64,000 bases of DNA from Hahellaceae bacterium (GCA_016744695.1 JADGDV010000011.1:1-64000); one strand, 5' to 3'. Counted from the stretch's first letter, positions 24,398-33,125 are shown. The notes: generated by a model not told the origin, from the sequence alone. Made by a program: numbers and translations.

Positions 24398-24865
24398 TTG
24401 CATATGAAGAAACAAGTTTTTAATGGGATTGTGGAAATATGTCAAACGCATGCAGGTCGTTTATGTTGGGCTATGGGGCAGTTGGAAGTTAAAAAGCCAA
24501 TTACTGCGCAAACAATTCAGCATTTAACAGATAATGATTTTGCTATTTTTGATCAGTTCATCGCGCGATTTTCAAAATTACAGGATGCAATGGGGGCTAA
24601 GTTATTGCCTGCTGTTATTGAATTAACCCATGAAGAGGGTGAGTTAACGACGTTTATTGATAAATTGAATCGGCTCGAAAAAATGGGTGCGATAACATCA
24701 GCTGATCAATGGTTGATGCTGCGTGAAATGCGTAATCAATTTTCGCATGATGACCCAGATGACCCAGAAATACAGGCAGCTCTTTTAAATAAATATTTTA
24801 ATATGGCTGAACAATTGCTGCTAGCATTGGATCTGGTTTTGTTGTTTTCAAAGAAATACTCTTAA
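24398..24865 (+). CDS. HEPN protein, module 3 (RX4H motif without the usual tyrosine)
   Basis: The 155-residue all-helical protein resembles the HEPN gene at 27329 in layout (FIARFSKLQDAMGAKLLPAV; DKLNRLEKMG). The catalytic motif reads RNQFSHDD. Arginine and histidine are present, but Asp occupies the place of the tyrosine that MntA enzymes AMPylate in RX4HXY proteins. TTG at 24398 is well spaced from AAAAGG; the ATG at 24404 is the alternative. Confidence 0.8.
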   Translation: MHMKKQVFNGIVEICQTHAGRLCWAMGQLEVKKPITAQTIQHLTDNDFAIFDQFIARFSKLQDAMGAKLLPAVIELTHEEGELTTFIDKLNRLEKMGAITSADQWLMLREMRNQFSHDDPDDPEIQAALLNKYFNMAEQLLLALDLVLLFSKKYS

Positions 24866-24972
24866 ACATTCCTTGCCTGAAAGAGAGGGGGGCTTGAAAT
24901 TAGCGGTCCCTTTTTTGCATTACTACCCCATAAGAACTAAAATAAATTTTTGTTACAAAATCAGGGGACTCT

Positions 24973-26925
24973 GTGTTCGAATATATTCTTAATTTGCCCC
25001 GTTATCAAAAAAGAGCTATATCGGTTGCTACAGATAGCGTGTTTATTTTTTTAGCGCTTTGGTTGTCTATTTGTATTCGTTTAGAAACACTTTACATCCC
25101 GAATGATAAATTAGTCATTGGCTCTTTTTTGTTAACGGTAGCGGTAACTCTTGCGGTTTTTGTTAGGCTCGGGCTTTACCGTGCCGTGATTCGGTACTTA
25201 TCAAACCATGCATTAATTGCTGTTGTATCCGGGGTTTCTGTATCCGCTTTAATTTTCTCTGCCTCTAGTTTTTTGTTAAAAGCTCCAGTCCCTCGCTCTG
25301 CTCCTTTTATTTATTGGGGGCTGGCATTATTATTTGTTGGCGGCTCTCGAATGTTAGTGCGCTCTTATGTGCACCAAGCACAACGAAAGTTAAAAGAAAA
25401 AGTAATTATATACGGAGCTGGTACATCAGGAATTCAGCTTGCCAATGCCTTGTTCCAAGGAGAAGAATTTCAACCAATAGCCTATGTGGATGATAGCAAT
25501 ACTCGTCAGGGTAGTGTATTTCAGGGTTTGAGAGTTCATAGCCCTGCTCAACTTTCTAAACTTATTGAAAAACACGGTGTCAATAAACTCTTATTAGCCA
25601 TAGGTAGCGCCCCTCACTCTCAGCGCTCATTAATATTAAGATACTTGGAACCTTTGCCTGTTCAGGTACAAACAATTCCAAATATGGCTGAAGTCATCAG
25701 TGGCCGAGCTAAAATTGAAGAAATTAAAGATATCGAAATCGAAGACCTTCTGGGGAGAGACCCTATTGCGCCAGATGATCAGTTATTAGACGCCTTCATT
25801 AAAGATAAGGTCGTAATGGTCACTGGTGCTGGTGGTTCCATTGGTTCTGAGCTATGTCGGCAGATAATTCAGCATAAACCAAGAGCGTTGGTGTTATTTG
25901 AATTGTCTGAGTTTAATTTGTATGCAATTCATGGTGAGTTACAAACACTGGTTAACGAGTGTGATTTTGATGTTGAGCTGAAGCCTGTAATGGGCTCTGT
26001 TCAGCGTGAACACCGCTTAGAAGTGATAATGAATACCTTCAATGTACAAACTGTTTATCATGCGGCGGCTTACAAACATGTTCCCTTGGTTGAGCATAAC
26101 GTTGTGGAAGGGGTAAGAAATAACACTTTTGGAACCTGGTATGCAGCGGAAGCCGCAATAAAAGCAAAAGTAGAAACTTTTGTTCTTATTTCTACTGATA
26201 AAGCAGTGCGCCCAACTAATGTAATGGGTGCCAGTAAGCGTATGGCTGAATTAGTGCTGCAAGGTCTCTCAAAAAGACAAAGTACTACGCGCTTTTGCAT
26301 GGTTAGGTTTGGTAACGTTTTAGGTTCGTCTGGCTCAGTTGTTCCTCTCTTCAGAAAACAAATCAAAAAGGGCGGGCCGATAACAGTTACTCACCCAGAT
26401 ATTATTCGCTATTTTATGACCATACCTGAAGCCGCTCAGTTGGTGCTTCAAGCGGGTAATATGGGCACGGGTGGAGATGTTTTTGTTCTCGATATGGGTG
26501 CGCAGGTTAAAATAGCTGACCTGGCTAAAAAAATGGTTCACCTCATGGGGCTTGAAGTTAAAGATGAGAACAACCCAGAAGGTGATATTGAAATTGCTTA
26601 TACTGGTTTACGACCAGGTGAGAAACTGTATGAAGAATTGCTGATTGGAGATGACCCTCAAGGTACCGGCCACCCCCGTATAATGAAAGCGCAGGAACTC
26701 TCGCTTAAATGGGCTGAAGTTAGTGTTGTTCTGGATAGTTTAGATAAAGCTTGCCATATTTTTGATTGCGATAAAGTAAGAGCTATTTTAGAAGAAACAC
26801 CCTTAGGTTTTGCTCCTAGTAGTAATATGGAAGATTTGGTTTGGAAGCAGGACCGACTAGATACCCCACTACCGGGTAATGTGCATAAAATGGCGCGGGT
26901 AGATAAAGAAATTAACAGTCAATAG
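24973..26925 (+). CDS. wbpM: Membrane UDP-GlcNAc 4,6-dehydratase (WbpM/FlaA1 family)
   Basis: Full-length 650-residue WbpM-type protein. Four membrane helices lie within residues 15-120. A CoA-binding-like Rossmann domain follows (VIIYGAGTSGIQLANAL). The SDR catalytic domain begins VMVTGAGGSIGSELCRQI and has HAAAYKHVPLVE and the T-M-K catalytic set in STDKAVRPTNVMGASKRM. The product, UDP-4-keto-6-deoxy-GlcNAc, would feed the epimerase at 21655 and the transferase at 23425. GTG start. It lies between two MNT-HEPN modules. The 107-base gap upstream has no clear promoter. Confidence 0.92.
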   Translation: MFEYILNLPRYQKRAISVATDSVFIFLALWLSICIRLETLYIPNDKLVIGSFLLTVAVTLAVFVRLGLYRAVIRYLSNHALIAVVSGVSVSALIFSASSFLLKAPVPRSAPFIYWGLALLFVGGSRMLVRSYVHQAQRKLKEKVIIYGAGTSGIQLANALFQGEEFQPIAYVDDSNTRQGSVFQGLRVHSPAQLSKLIEKHGVNKLLLAIGSAPHSQRSLILRYLEPLPVQVQTIPNMAEVISGRAKIEEIKDIEIEDLLGRDPIAPDDQLLDAFIKDKVVMVTGAGGSIGSELCRQIIQHKPRALVLFELSEFNLYAIHGELQTLVNECDFDVELKPVMGSVQREHRLEVIMNTFNVQTVYHAAAYKHVPLVEHNVVEGVRNNTFGTWYAAEAAIKAKVETFVLISTDKAVRPTNVMGASKRMAELVLQGLSKRQSTTRFCMVRFGNVLGSSGSVVPLFRKQIKKGGPITVTHPDIIRYFMTIPEAAQLVLQAGNMGTGGDVFVLDMGAQVKIADLAKKMVHLMGLEVKDENNPEGDIEIAYTGLRPGEKLYEELLIGDDPQGTGHPRIMKAQELSLKWAEVSVVLDSLDKACHIFDCDKVRAILEETPLGFAPSSNMEDLVWKQDRLDTPLPGNVHKMARVDKEINSQ

Positions 26926-27029
26926 TAGTTTCTATACAGTAAAACGAGAGTGAAAGAACAACTTGAGACGTTTGTGTTGAGTCTTGCTGGTAATCTCGTA
27001 AGTTGTTTAATATTTAACTTGGCCATCAT

Positions 27030-27332
27030 ATGCGCTTATCCACACGACAAATAACAACTATTAAACAGACTGTAACTTCGTTGCTAGGCAGCGATGGTGT
27101 GCAAATATTCTTATTTGGTTCGCGTTTAAATGATGATGCTAAAGGAGGTGATATAGATCTCCTTATAGAAACAGCCGTCAAGCAGGCTAATCGAGCTTCT
27201 ATGGCAAGTAAAATTATTGCTAGTTTGCAAATTCAGTTGGGAGATCAGCATATTGATGTGCTGTTAGTTGATCCAAATACAGCAAACAAACCTATACATG
27301 AATATGCCAGACATCAGGGTCAGGTTTTATGA
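27030..27332 (+). CDS. MNT nucleotidyltransferase antitoxin, module 4
   Basis: This 100-residue nucleotidyltransferase has LFGSRLNDDAKGGDIDLLI (GSX9DXD) and HIDVLLVD. It is related to the module 3 enzyme, with the same MNT-first gene order, and overlaps its HEPN partner by four bases (ATGA). It probably neutralises the partner by AMPylation. The promoter is not clear in the 104-base gap upstream. Confidence 0.84.
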   Translation: MRLSTRQITTIKQTVTSLLGSDGVQIFLFGSRLNDDAKGGDIDLLIETAVKQANRASMASKIIASLQIQLGDQHIDVLLVDPNTANKPIHEYARHQGQVL

Positions 27333-27814
27333 CGGAAAAGAACAATCTAAGGTTAACTCACTTACTAAAAGTAGCAGAGAAAGAGGTTAGATACCTTCAA
27401 CAAACAACTCAGCGTTTGTCAGCTGAAGTGATTAATGCGAACTGGGTTGCTCAGTTAGATAAACAACCAGATCTAGCAGAACGTGTGGATGCATTTGTTG
27501 CTCGTTTTGGACGTTTACAAGACAACCTTGGGGATAAACTCATACCAGAGTTGTTACGGCAAATGCTGGAAACGCCAAAAGCGGCCATTGATAATTTAAA
27601 TAAAATGGAAAAGCTGGGATTGCTGAGCTCTATGCTCGACTGGATTGAAGCGCGCAACCTTCGTAACCGTTTGGTTCATGAGTATGTGGATGATAATCAG
27701 GAATTCGCAGAAGCAATTAATCGGGCTATAGAGCTAGTGTCGTTGTTAATTGATACTTATGATCGTGTTAGTGGCTATGCAAACGAACATTTCATGGGTA
27801 GCACTATTAAGTAG
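27329..27814 (+). CDS. HEPN toxin, module 4
   Basis: The 161-residue helical protein has ARFGRLQDNLGDKLIPEL, NKMEKLGLL and, near residue 112, RNRLVHEY, a complete RX4HXY motif that includes the modifiable tyrosine. It is therefore likely to be an active ribonuclease-type toxin, unlike the variant motif of the relative at 24398. Translational coupling to the upstream MNT gene supports co-regulation. Confidence 0.84.
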   Translation: MTEKNNLRLTHLLKVAEKEVRYLQQTTQRLSAEVINANWVAQLDKQPDLAERVDAFVARFGRLQDNLGDKLIPELLRQMLETPKAAIDNLNKMEKLGLLSSMLDWIEARNLRNRLVHEYVDDNQEFAEAINRAIELVSLLIDTYDRVSGYANEHFMGSTIK

Positions 27815-27865
27815 CCGTTTGATCAAATTAACTATGCCAGAACATAGGATATGAAATAAAACCAC

Positions 27866-27894
27866 ATGACACCTCGCTTAAGCTAAGTTATAAT
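27866..27894 (+). promoter_or_regulatory. Sigma-70-like promoter before the 27966 gene
   Basis: ATGACA (-35) and TATAAT (-10) are separated by 17 bases. The predicted start is about 65 bases upstream of the next gene's ATG. Confidence 0.6.
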
Positions 27895-27965
27895 CTCGCC
27901 ACATAGTTAGTACGCTTCAGGGATTTGAAGTGTTTATGAAATCAATGTCAAGGAGTGACAATACG

Positions 27966-28334
27966 ATGCCTTTCTCTCAAGCCGTTTGTGATAAAATCAG
28001 GGCTGAGCTGCTCGCCAAACCTGATGAAATCAAAACATTAGAACGAAAAATAGAATGCGTGAGTCGCAAGGTTCAAGAAGTTAACGAGCGCAGCCTTCCA
28101 GATAAAAATGAATTACATTTTCTTTATAGTTGCATTGATAACTTAACGTTGAGATTGTTGAGTTTAGAGAATCAATGGTTAGAAGAGTTGGACTTGATCA
28201 ATAAAATTATTGATAGTCAGGCTAGCGTTCATTCCTCTATTACTCATCTTAATTCTCTGAAAAATGACCTTACTATGCTGCAAGGTGATTCAGCGCTTGT
28301 GTATATGGATTTCCATAATCAACAGTTTGCCTAG
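27966..28334 (+). CDS. Hypothetical coiled-coil protein (122 aa)
   Basis: The ATG at 27966 sits eight bases after AAGGAGTG, better than the in-frame ATGs 12 codons upstream. The protein is soluble and mostly helical (LLAKPDEIKTLERKIECV, LENQWLEELDLINKII), with no signal peptide or membrane segment. The family is not recognised. It has its own promoter and lies between a toxin-antitoxin module and manC. The 140-base gap that follows holds short imperfect repeats (TATTAGATAGTATTA, TATTACATAGTATTA). Confidence 0.6.
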   Translation: MPFSQAVCDKIRAELLAKPDEIKTLERKIECVSRKVQEVNERSLPDKNELHFLYSCIDNLTLRLLSLENQWLEELDLINKIIDSQASVHSSITHLNSLKNDLTMLQGDSALVYMDFHNQQFA

Positions 28335-28476
28335 TACTAAGAGCTATTAGATAGTATTACGGGTTATTACATAGTATTAAAAGCTATTGCTGGTTAAAAT
28401 GCTTGAAATCTAAGATACTTGTTGAGTTGCAACTGACTACTTTAAATTACACATTATTTGTTACGGAGAAATACAT

Positions 28477-29886
28477 TTGATCACTCCCGTTATTCTGTCT
28501 GGAGGCTCAGGAACCCGTCTGTGGCCACTTTCTCGTGAGGCTTACCCGAAGCAATTTATTAACCTAGTGAACAATAATAGTTTATTGGGTGATACGGTTG
28601 AACGCGTAGAAGCACTTGATGATGTGCAGCATCTAATTGTTGTATCAAATGAAGACCACCGGTTTATGGTGGCAGGGTGCTTACAAAAGCATGACCATCT
28701 AAGTAACAGCTCTATAATTTTGGAGCCTGTGGGGCGTAATACTGCGCCTGCGATTGCTTTAGCGGCTTATAAGGCCATTGAAGTAGATGCTGATGCGGTA
28801 TTGCTGATTATGCCTGCTGACCACGTTATTAAAGAAGACGCTTTATTCTCAGAAGCAGTAAAAAAAGGTAAAAAGGCGGCGCTTGAAGGAAAGCTGGCTA
28901 CGTTTGGTATTGTTCCTGACTCCCCTCATACTGGGTATGGATATATTAAGTCGGGTGACCAGCAGGGTGAATGGGCGGTTGTTGATCAGTTTGTTGAAAA
29001 GCCTGATGAAGCAACAGCTAAAGATTATATCGACACCGGTAAATACTACTGGAATAGCGGTATGTTTATGTTTCGTGCTGACCGTTACCTGGAAGAGCTT
29101 GAAAAGTTTCAGCCTGAGATGGTAATTAACTGTAAAGCAGCCATTGAAAAAAGCACTATAGATCTTGATTTTGTTCGTGTGGATGAAAAAAGTTTTTCTG
29201 CCAGCCCTAATGACTCAATTGACTATGCCGTTATGGAGAAAACGGATTCTGCGGTGGTTGTGCCTTTAGATGCAGGGTGGAGCGATGTAGGGTCATGGTC
29301 TGCATTATGGGAAATACATCAACAAGATCAAAATGGTAATGTCTGTAAGGGTGATGTCATTATGGAGGATGTGAAAAACTCATATATCCATTCTGAATCA
29401 CGTTTGGTTGCGGCTATTGGTGTTGATGATCACGTTATTGTTGAAACCGATGATGTTATTTTGGTTGCAGATAAATCTCGGGTTCAGGATGTAAAAAGAC
29501 TAGTTGCTCAGATAAAACAGCAAGACAGACATGAACATCGTTTCCATAAAAAGGTTCATCGTCCTTGGGGAAGTTATGAGGGTATAACGAACAGTGACCG
29601 CTTTCAGGTTAAGCGAATAATGGTTAATCCTGGCTCAAAATTATCACTCCAGAAACATCATCATAGATCAGAGCATTGGATAGTGGTTGAGGGTACTGCA
29701 TTGGTTACCCGTGGTACTGAAGAAATATTATTAACAGAAGATCAGTCAACCTACATCCCACTAGGTACTATTCATAGGTTGGAGAACCCTGGTGTTATAC
29801 CGCTTGAGATTATTGAAGTGCAAACAGGTAGTTATTTAGGTGAGGATGATATTGTACGCCTTGAAGATAATTATGGGCGAAGTTAA
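28477..29886 (+). CDS. manC: Bifunctional mannose-1-P guanylyltransferase/mannose-6-P isomerase
   Basis: A full-length 469-residue type II PMI/GMP enzyme. ILSGGSGTRLWPLSREAYPK (start of the guanylyltransferase loop) and FVEKPD mark the first domain. The C-terminal cupin has KLSLQKHHHRSEHW and PLGTIHRLENPG metal ligands. It supplies GDP-mannose, the precursor of mannose, GDP-fucose or rhamnose in the polysaccharide. No manB or gmd is present in the window. TTG start preceded by ACGGAG. Confidence 0.92.
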   Translation: MITPVILSGGSGTRLWPLSREAYPKQFINLVNNNSLLGDTVERVEALDDVQHLIVVSNEDHRFMVAGCLQKHDHLSNSSIILEPVGRNTAPAIALAAYKAIEVDADAVLLIMPADHVIKEDALFSEAVKKGKKAALEGKLATFGIVPDSPHTGYGYIKSGDQQGEWAVVDQFVEKPDEATAKDYIDTGKYYWNSGMFMFRADRYLEELEKFQPEMVINCKAAIEKSTIDLDFVRVDEKSFSASPNDSIDYAVMEKTDSAVVVPLDAGWSDVGSWSALWEIHQQDQNGNVCKGDVIMEDVKNSYIHSESRLVAAIGVDDHVIVETDDVILVADKSRVQDVKRLVAQIKQQDRHEHRFHKKVHRPWGSYEGITNSDRFQVKRIMVNPGSKLSLQKHHHRSEHWIVVEGTALVTRGTEEILLTEDQSTYIPLGTIHRLENPGVIPLEIIEVQTGSYLGEDDIVRLEDNYGRS

Positions 29887-29907
29887 ATAAATAACAGGAG
29901 GGCAAGG

Positions 29908-30168
29908 ATGCCAACCATTAGCGAGTTTTTTGGAATTGTGATTAGAATGTATTACGATGATCACAATCCACCGCACTTTCATGCTTATTATGGTGAGTAT
30001 GAGGCTTTAATTTCAATTGACACCTTAGAGTTACTGGAAGGGCGTTTGCCAAGAAGAGTAAAGGCTTTAGTTATTGAATGGGCTTTCGATCACCGTAAAG
30101 AGTTAGTGGAAGACTGGAGACTTGCTGAGTTACATGAGTCTCTAAAAAAGATTGCACCTTTGGAGTGA
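29908..30168 (+). CDS. DUF4160 protein, putative toxin-antitoxin partner (pair 2)
   Basis: This 86-residue protein begins PTISEFFGIVIRMYYDDHNP and has the family histidines in PPHFHAYYG. It ends with the DWRLAELH pattern usual for DUF4160, which the pair 1 homologue lacks. A strong ribosome binding site (AGGAGGG) lies upstream. It overlaps or abuts the DUF2442 gene. It sits between manC and the type VI secretion genes. Confidence 0.82.
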   Translation: MPTISEFFGIVIRMYYDDHNPPHFHAYYGEYEALISIDTLELLEGRLPRRVKALVIEWAFDHRKELVEDWRLAELHESLKKIAPLE

Positions 30169-30173
30169 TTATT

Positions 30174-30410
30174 ATGCGCAAAGTGGTGAGTGTGGAGGCT
30201 AGGCCAGAGTACAGACTGTTTTTGGTGTTTGATGATGGAACTCAGGGCGAGGTCTCTATAGCGGACAGATTGTTTGGTTCAATGTTTGAGCCTTTAAAGG
30301 ATATTGATTTGTTTGAACGAGTTCAGATAGACCCTTATGGGGCGGTATATTGGCCCAATGACGCTGACTTAGCTCCAGATGCGCTTTATCAGGTACTATC
30401 AAAGAGCTAG
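30174..30410 (+). CDS. DUF2442 protein, putative toxin-antitoxin partner (pair 2)
   Basis: The 78-residue protein has the DUF2442 core LFLVFDDGTQGEVSI and the C-terminal YWPNDADLAPDALY motif. The ATG at 30174 follows GGAG at a normal distance; a GTG at 30165 overlapping the DUF4160 stop is possible. It matches the family consensus better than the pair 1 homologue, suggesting independent origins for the two pairs. Confidence 0.82.
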   Translation: MRKVVSVEARPEYRLFLVFDDGTQGEVSIADRLFGSMFEPLKDIDLFERVQIDPYGAVYWPNDADLAPDALYQVLSKS

Positions 30411-30436
30411 GGCTTATTCATATTCAAGGATGAAAA

Positions 30437-30724
30437 ATGAAACCTATCGCATTAATGGGTGATTACCACCAATGTCCCGCTTACTGCGGAAAAAGCCCTC
30501 ACAAGGGTGGGCCTATTATCAAAGGCGCTTCAAGCGTATTCGTTAATGGCAGGCCCGTATCCAGAGCTGGGGATTTAGCTGCATGTAGTGGCCCTGTAGA
30601 TATTATTGCGGTCGGATCAGCTTCTGTTTTTGTTGAAGGAATGCCTGTCGCTAGGATGGGGGACTCAACGGCACATGGTGGGGTTATTATAGCTGGCGAC
30701 CCAATGATTATGGTTGGCGGCTAA
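30437..30724 (+). CDS. PAAR-domain spike-tip protein of the type VI secretion system
   Basis: A compact 95-residue PAAR protein without effector extension. It has GKSPHKGGPIIKGASSVFVNG, a middle RAGDLAACSG and a final ARMGDSTAHGG, with the repeated histidine and cysteine ligands that bind zinc at the tip. It would cap a VgrG trimer. No VgrG gene is adjacent, and it is upstream of the tss promoter, so it may be transcribed separately. Confidence 0.88.
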   Translation: MKPIALMGDYHQCPAYCGKSPHKGGPIIKGASSVFVNGRPVSRAGDLAACSGPVDIIAVGSASVFVEGMPVARMGDSTAHGGVIIAGDPMIMVGG

Positions 30725-30756
30725 TATTTAGAACGGTGTTTACAATAAAAGATGGG

Positions 30757-30785
30757 TTAACAATTAAGCGGTAACGCTATATAAT
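30757..30785 (+). promoter_or_regulatory. Sigma-70 promoter of the tss operon
   Basis: TTAACA (-35) and TATAAT (-10) with an exact 17-base spacer. This is the best promoter match in the region, about 100 bases upstream of tssA. Confidence 0.72.
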
Positions 30786-30851
30786 CCATTTTATTAATAG
30801 CTCAAAGGATTTGGGCTTCTTAGTTAGTTTCAGACAAGGTCAAGGAGTGAC

Positions 30852-30896
30852 GTGTCGATTTTTTTATTTCCCTTTCTGCTGCAATCTAAATGCTGA
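30852..30896 (+). CDS. 14-residue leader ORF overlapping the tssA start
   Basis: A GTG with a strong AAGGAG ribosome binding site opens a 14-codon hydrophobic peptide (MSIFLFPFLLQSKC). It ends TGA two bases past the tssA ATG (ATGCTGA), whereas tssA itself has no visible ribosome binding site. This suggests that tssA is translated by coupling to the leader. A sequencing frameshift in the true tssA start is the alternative. Confidence 0.5.
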   Translation: MSIFLFPFLLQSKC

Positions 30897-32533
30897 GTTT
30901 AAATTTTTGGCATGAAGGTGTACTTGCGCCTATTGATACGAATAATCCTGTAGGTACTAATATCCGCTTGGACGATACATTTGACCTCTTACAACAGGAG
31001 GTGAGTAATGATATTGCTATGGATCGTGAGGCGACTGATTGGAATAAAGTACTTACACTGACCAGTGAGGTTCTAACTCAGCAATCAAAAGACTTACTCG
31101 TACTGGTTTATAGTATTCGATCGGTTATTTCAGCCTATCGATATGAAGGCATTGCACGCGCTATAACGCTCTTACCGCTTTATCTTGATACATATTGGGA
31201 GAGTGGTTTTCCTCTGCTTAAAAGGAAGCGGGCAAGGCTGGGTGCTTTAGAGTGGTTGACTCAGCACTTGGAGCTTTGGCTTGAAACTAATGAACCTCTC
31301 GTTGACGAAAAAATGCATTTAGAGTCTGTAATTACAGGCATTAAAGTATTAAATAGTAAATTAGCGGTGTACGGTGAGGATTGGGTTTTAGATACCTTTA
31401 CGATCACTAAAAAGCTAAATGCTTACTTAGTCAGTATGCCTAATAATGACGTAGCTAGTTTTCAAGTTGAGCCGCCTAAAGCCAAAGCTACTCCTACTAA
31501 TAATGCGCCGTCCTCAGAGTTCAAACCTACAGCTATACGAAGCAGTGATGCTCGCATTGACGTTATTGATGAGAAATCATTTCAAGCGGGCGTTAGAAGC
31601 GCTCAGGGTAAGCTAAAGTCTCTTGCAAAATATAAGCTATCAAAAGATCTTCGAGACCCCCTTGCTTATGAAATAAGTCGTTTCAGTACTTGGCTGCCTA
31701 TTTTAGAGCTGCCTCACCACAAAGAACACATAACACCTCTGCGTCCGATACCTTTAGAGAAACAACAAGCGTTAGCATTACATTTTCAGCAGAAGCGCTA
31801 TGAAACGTTGATTGTAGAAGTAGAGGCAAGCCTATTATCATCGCCTTTTTGGCTTGATGGACACCGAATAGTTGTTGAGTCTCTACAGGCTATGGATAGC
31901 GATGAAAATAAGAATCATCAGAAAGCCATTGATAGCATATCGAAGCAAGTGAAAGCCTTTATAACTCGACTTGAGGGTATTGAACGGCTTAGTTTTTTTG
32001 ATGGAACCCCCTTTGCTGATCGCGACACACTTAAATGGCTAGCGGGTTTAGAGGTGAGTGATAGTGCTATTGCTGAAGTGAGCCTACAAGAACCCGATAT
32101 TGCCTTCGTACGTAAACCAGAAACGAAAGAAAACAAAAATTCTTGTGATGACGAGCATACCGTATTTGAAATGGCTCAGAGCTCACTTAAAGAGAATCGT
32201 TTTGCAGATGGCCTTTCAACATTAGATGCTTACTGTAGCCATGTAAGTAACGTATCTAGTAGAACTCATTGGTTTCGAGTTCGAATGCTAATGGCTGAAT
32301 ATTGTCTGTCAGCAAAAGAATATTTTATGGCAGAGCAATTGCTCCTTGAGTTAGATGAAATAAGTGTCAGTCATAAGTTGGAACTCTGGGAACCAGAAAA
32401 GGTGATTGAACTACTATCAATGATGTTGATTTGCAAAAACAAGCTTAAAAGAAAGCAGGACGCTAAAGACTATTTTAATCGACTATCTCGATTAGATATT
32501 ATGCAAGCTTATGTAATTAAAAAAGGAGAATAA
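30890..32533 (+). CDS. tssA: Type VI secretion protein TssA (ImpA_N and VasJ domains)
   Basis: This 547-residue TssA begins LNFWHEGVLAPIDTNNPVGTNIRLDD (in part), the ImpA_N signature. A linker lies around residues 190-220, and a VasJ-type C-terminal region follows (LPHHKEHITPLRP; FFDGTPFADRDTLKWL). TssA organises the baseplate and primes or caps sheath polymerisation. It is the first full gene of the tss operon; tssB follows after one base. Confidence 0.85.
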   Translation: MLSLNFWHEGVLAPIDTNNPVGTNIRLDDTFDLLQQEVSNDIAMDREATDWNKVLTLTSEVLTQQSKDLLVLVYSIRSVISAYRYEGIARAITLLPLYLDTYWESGFPLLKRKRARLGALEWLTQHLELWLETNEPLVDEKMHLESVITGIKVLNSKLAVYGEDWVLDTFTITKKLNAYLVSMPNNDVASFQVEPPKAKATPTNNAPSSEFKPTAIRSSDARIDVIDEKSFQAGVRSAQGKLKSLAKYKLSKDLRDPLAYEISRFSTWLPILELPHHKEHITPLRPIPLEKQQALALHFQQKRYETLIVEVEASLLSSPFWLDGHRIVVESLQAMDSDENKNHQKAIDSISKQVKAFITRLEGIERLSFFDGTPFADRDTLKWLAGLEVSDSAIAEVSLQEPDIAFVRKPETKENKNSCDDEHTVFEMAQSSLKENRFADGLSTLDAYCSHVSNVSSRTHWFRVRMLMAEYCLSAKEYFMAEQLLLELDEISVSHKLELWEPEKVIELLSMMLICKNKLKRKQDAKDYFNRLSRLDIMQAYVIKKGE

Positions 32534-32534
32534 T

Positions 32535-33014
32535 ATGTCCAGGGATGGATCTGTAGCACCACGCGAAAGAATTAATATTCAATATAAATCAGAAAAAGGC
32601 GCGGCTGAAGAAAGTGTAGAGCTACCTTTAAAAATGCTGGTTGCCGGTGACTTTACCTCTAGAGAGGATGATCGTTTGATAGAAGACCGAAAGCCAATTA
32701 ATATTGATAAAGATAACTTCAATGATGTGTTGAAAAATCAGCATATTGAAATTCAGTTAGATTTACCTAATCGCTTGCTTGATGAGGAAGATGCAGAAAC
32801 CTCTGTATCCTTAAAACTTGATTCTATAAAAGACTTTTCACCTGAGAATATTGCCAGACAAGTACCTGAGCTTAATGAACTATTAAAATTAAGAGAAGCC
32901 TTAGTCGCGCTCAAGGGGCCTTTGGGTAATATGCCTGCATTCAGAAAAATAATAGAAAATAGTTTGCAGGATAAAGATTTGAAACAGCAGATATTAACTG
33001 AGCTAAGCGCTTAA
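32535..33014 (+). CDS. tssB: Type VI secretion contractile sheath small subunit
   Basis: The 159-residue VipA/TssB protein starts with SVAPRERINIQY and has the family motif VELPLKMLVAGDFT, then NIDKDNFNDVL and a C-terminal helix (KGPLGNMPAFRKII). It forms the contractile sheath with TssC downstream. The length is typical. Confidence 0.92.
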   Translation: MSRDGSVAPRERINIQYKSEKGAAEESVELPLKMLVAGDFTSREDDRLIEDRKPINIDKDNFNDVLKNQHIEIQLDLPNRLLDEEDAETSVSLKLDSIKDFSPENIARQVPELNELLKLREALVALKGPLGNMPAFRKIIENSLQDKDLKQQILTELSA

Positions 33015-33026
33015 TCACGAACGACT

Positions 33027-33125
33027 CGTAGCCGTGATGAAAGGAGGCACGACTGGAATCAAGGGGATTGTCGAGAACGCTGATTAATATAACCCCTGAT
33101 TCGGCTTCGCTGCATCAAGGCTACA
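33027..33125. repeat. REP-like imperfect palindrome in the tssB-tssC gap
   Basis: One arm reads CGTAGCCGTGATGAAAGG and the other ends TTCGCTGCATCAAGGCTAC, forming an imperfect inverted repeat. The right arm matches the element before dapE (41704-41736) over about 30 bases. It resembles the widespread GTAGCC...GCGAAGCGGAATC palindromes of gammaproteobacteria. It has also created an artificial in-frame N-terminal extension of tssC. Confidence 0.65.
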
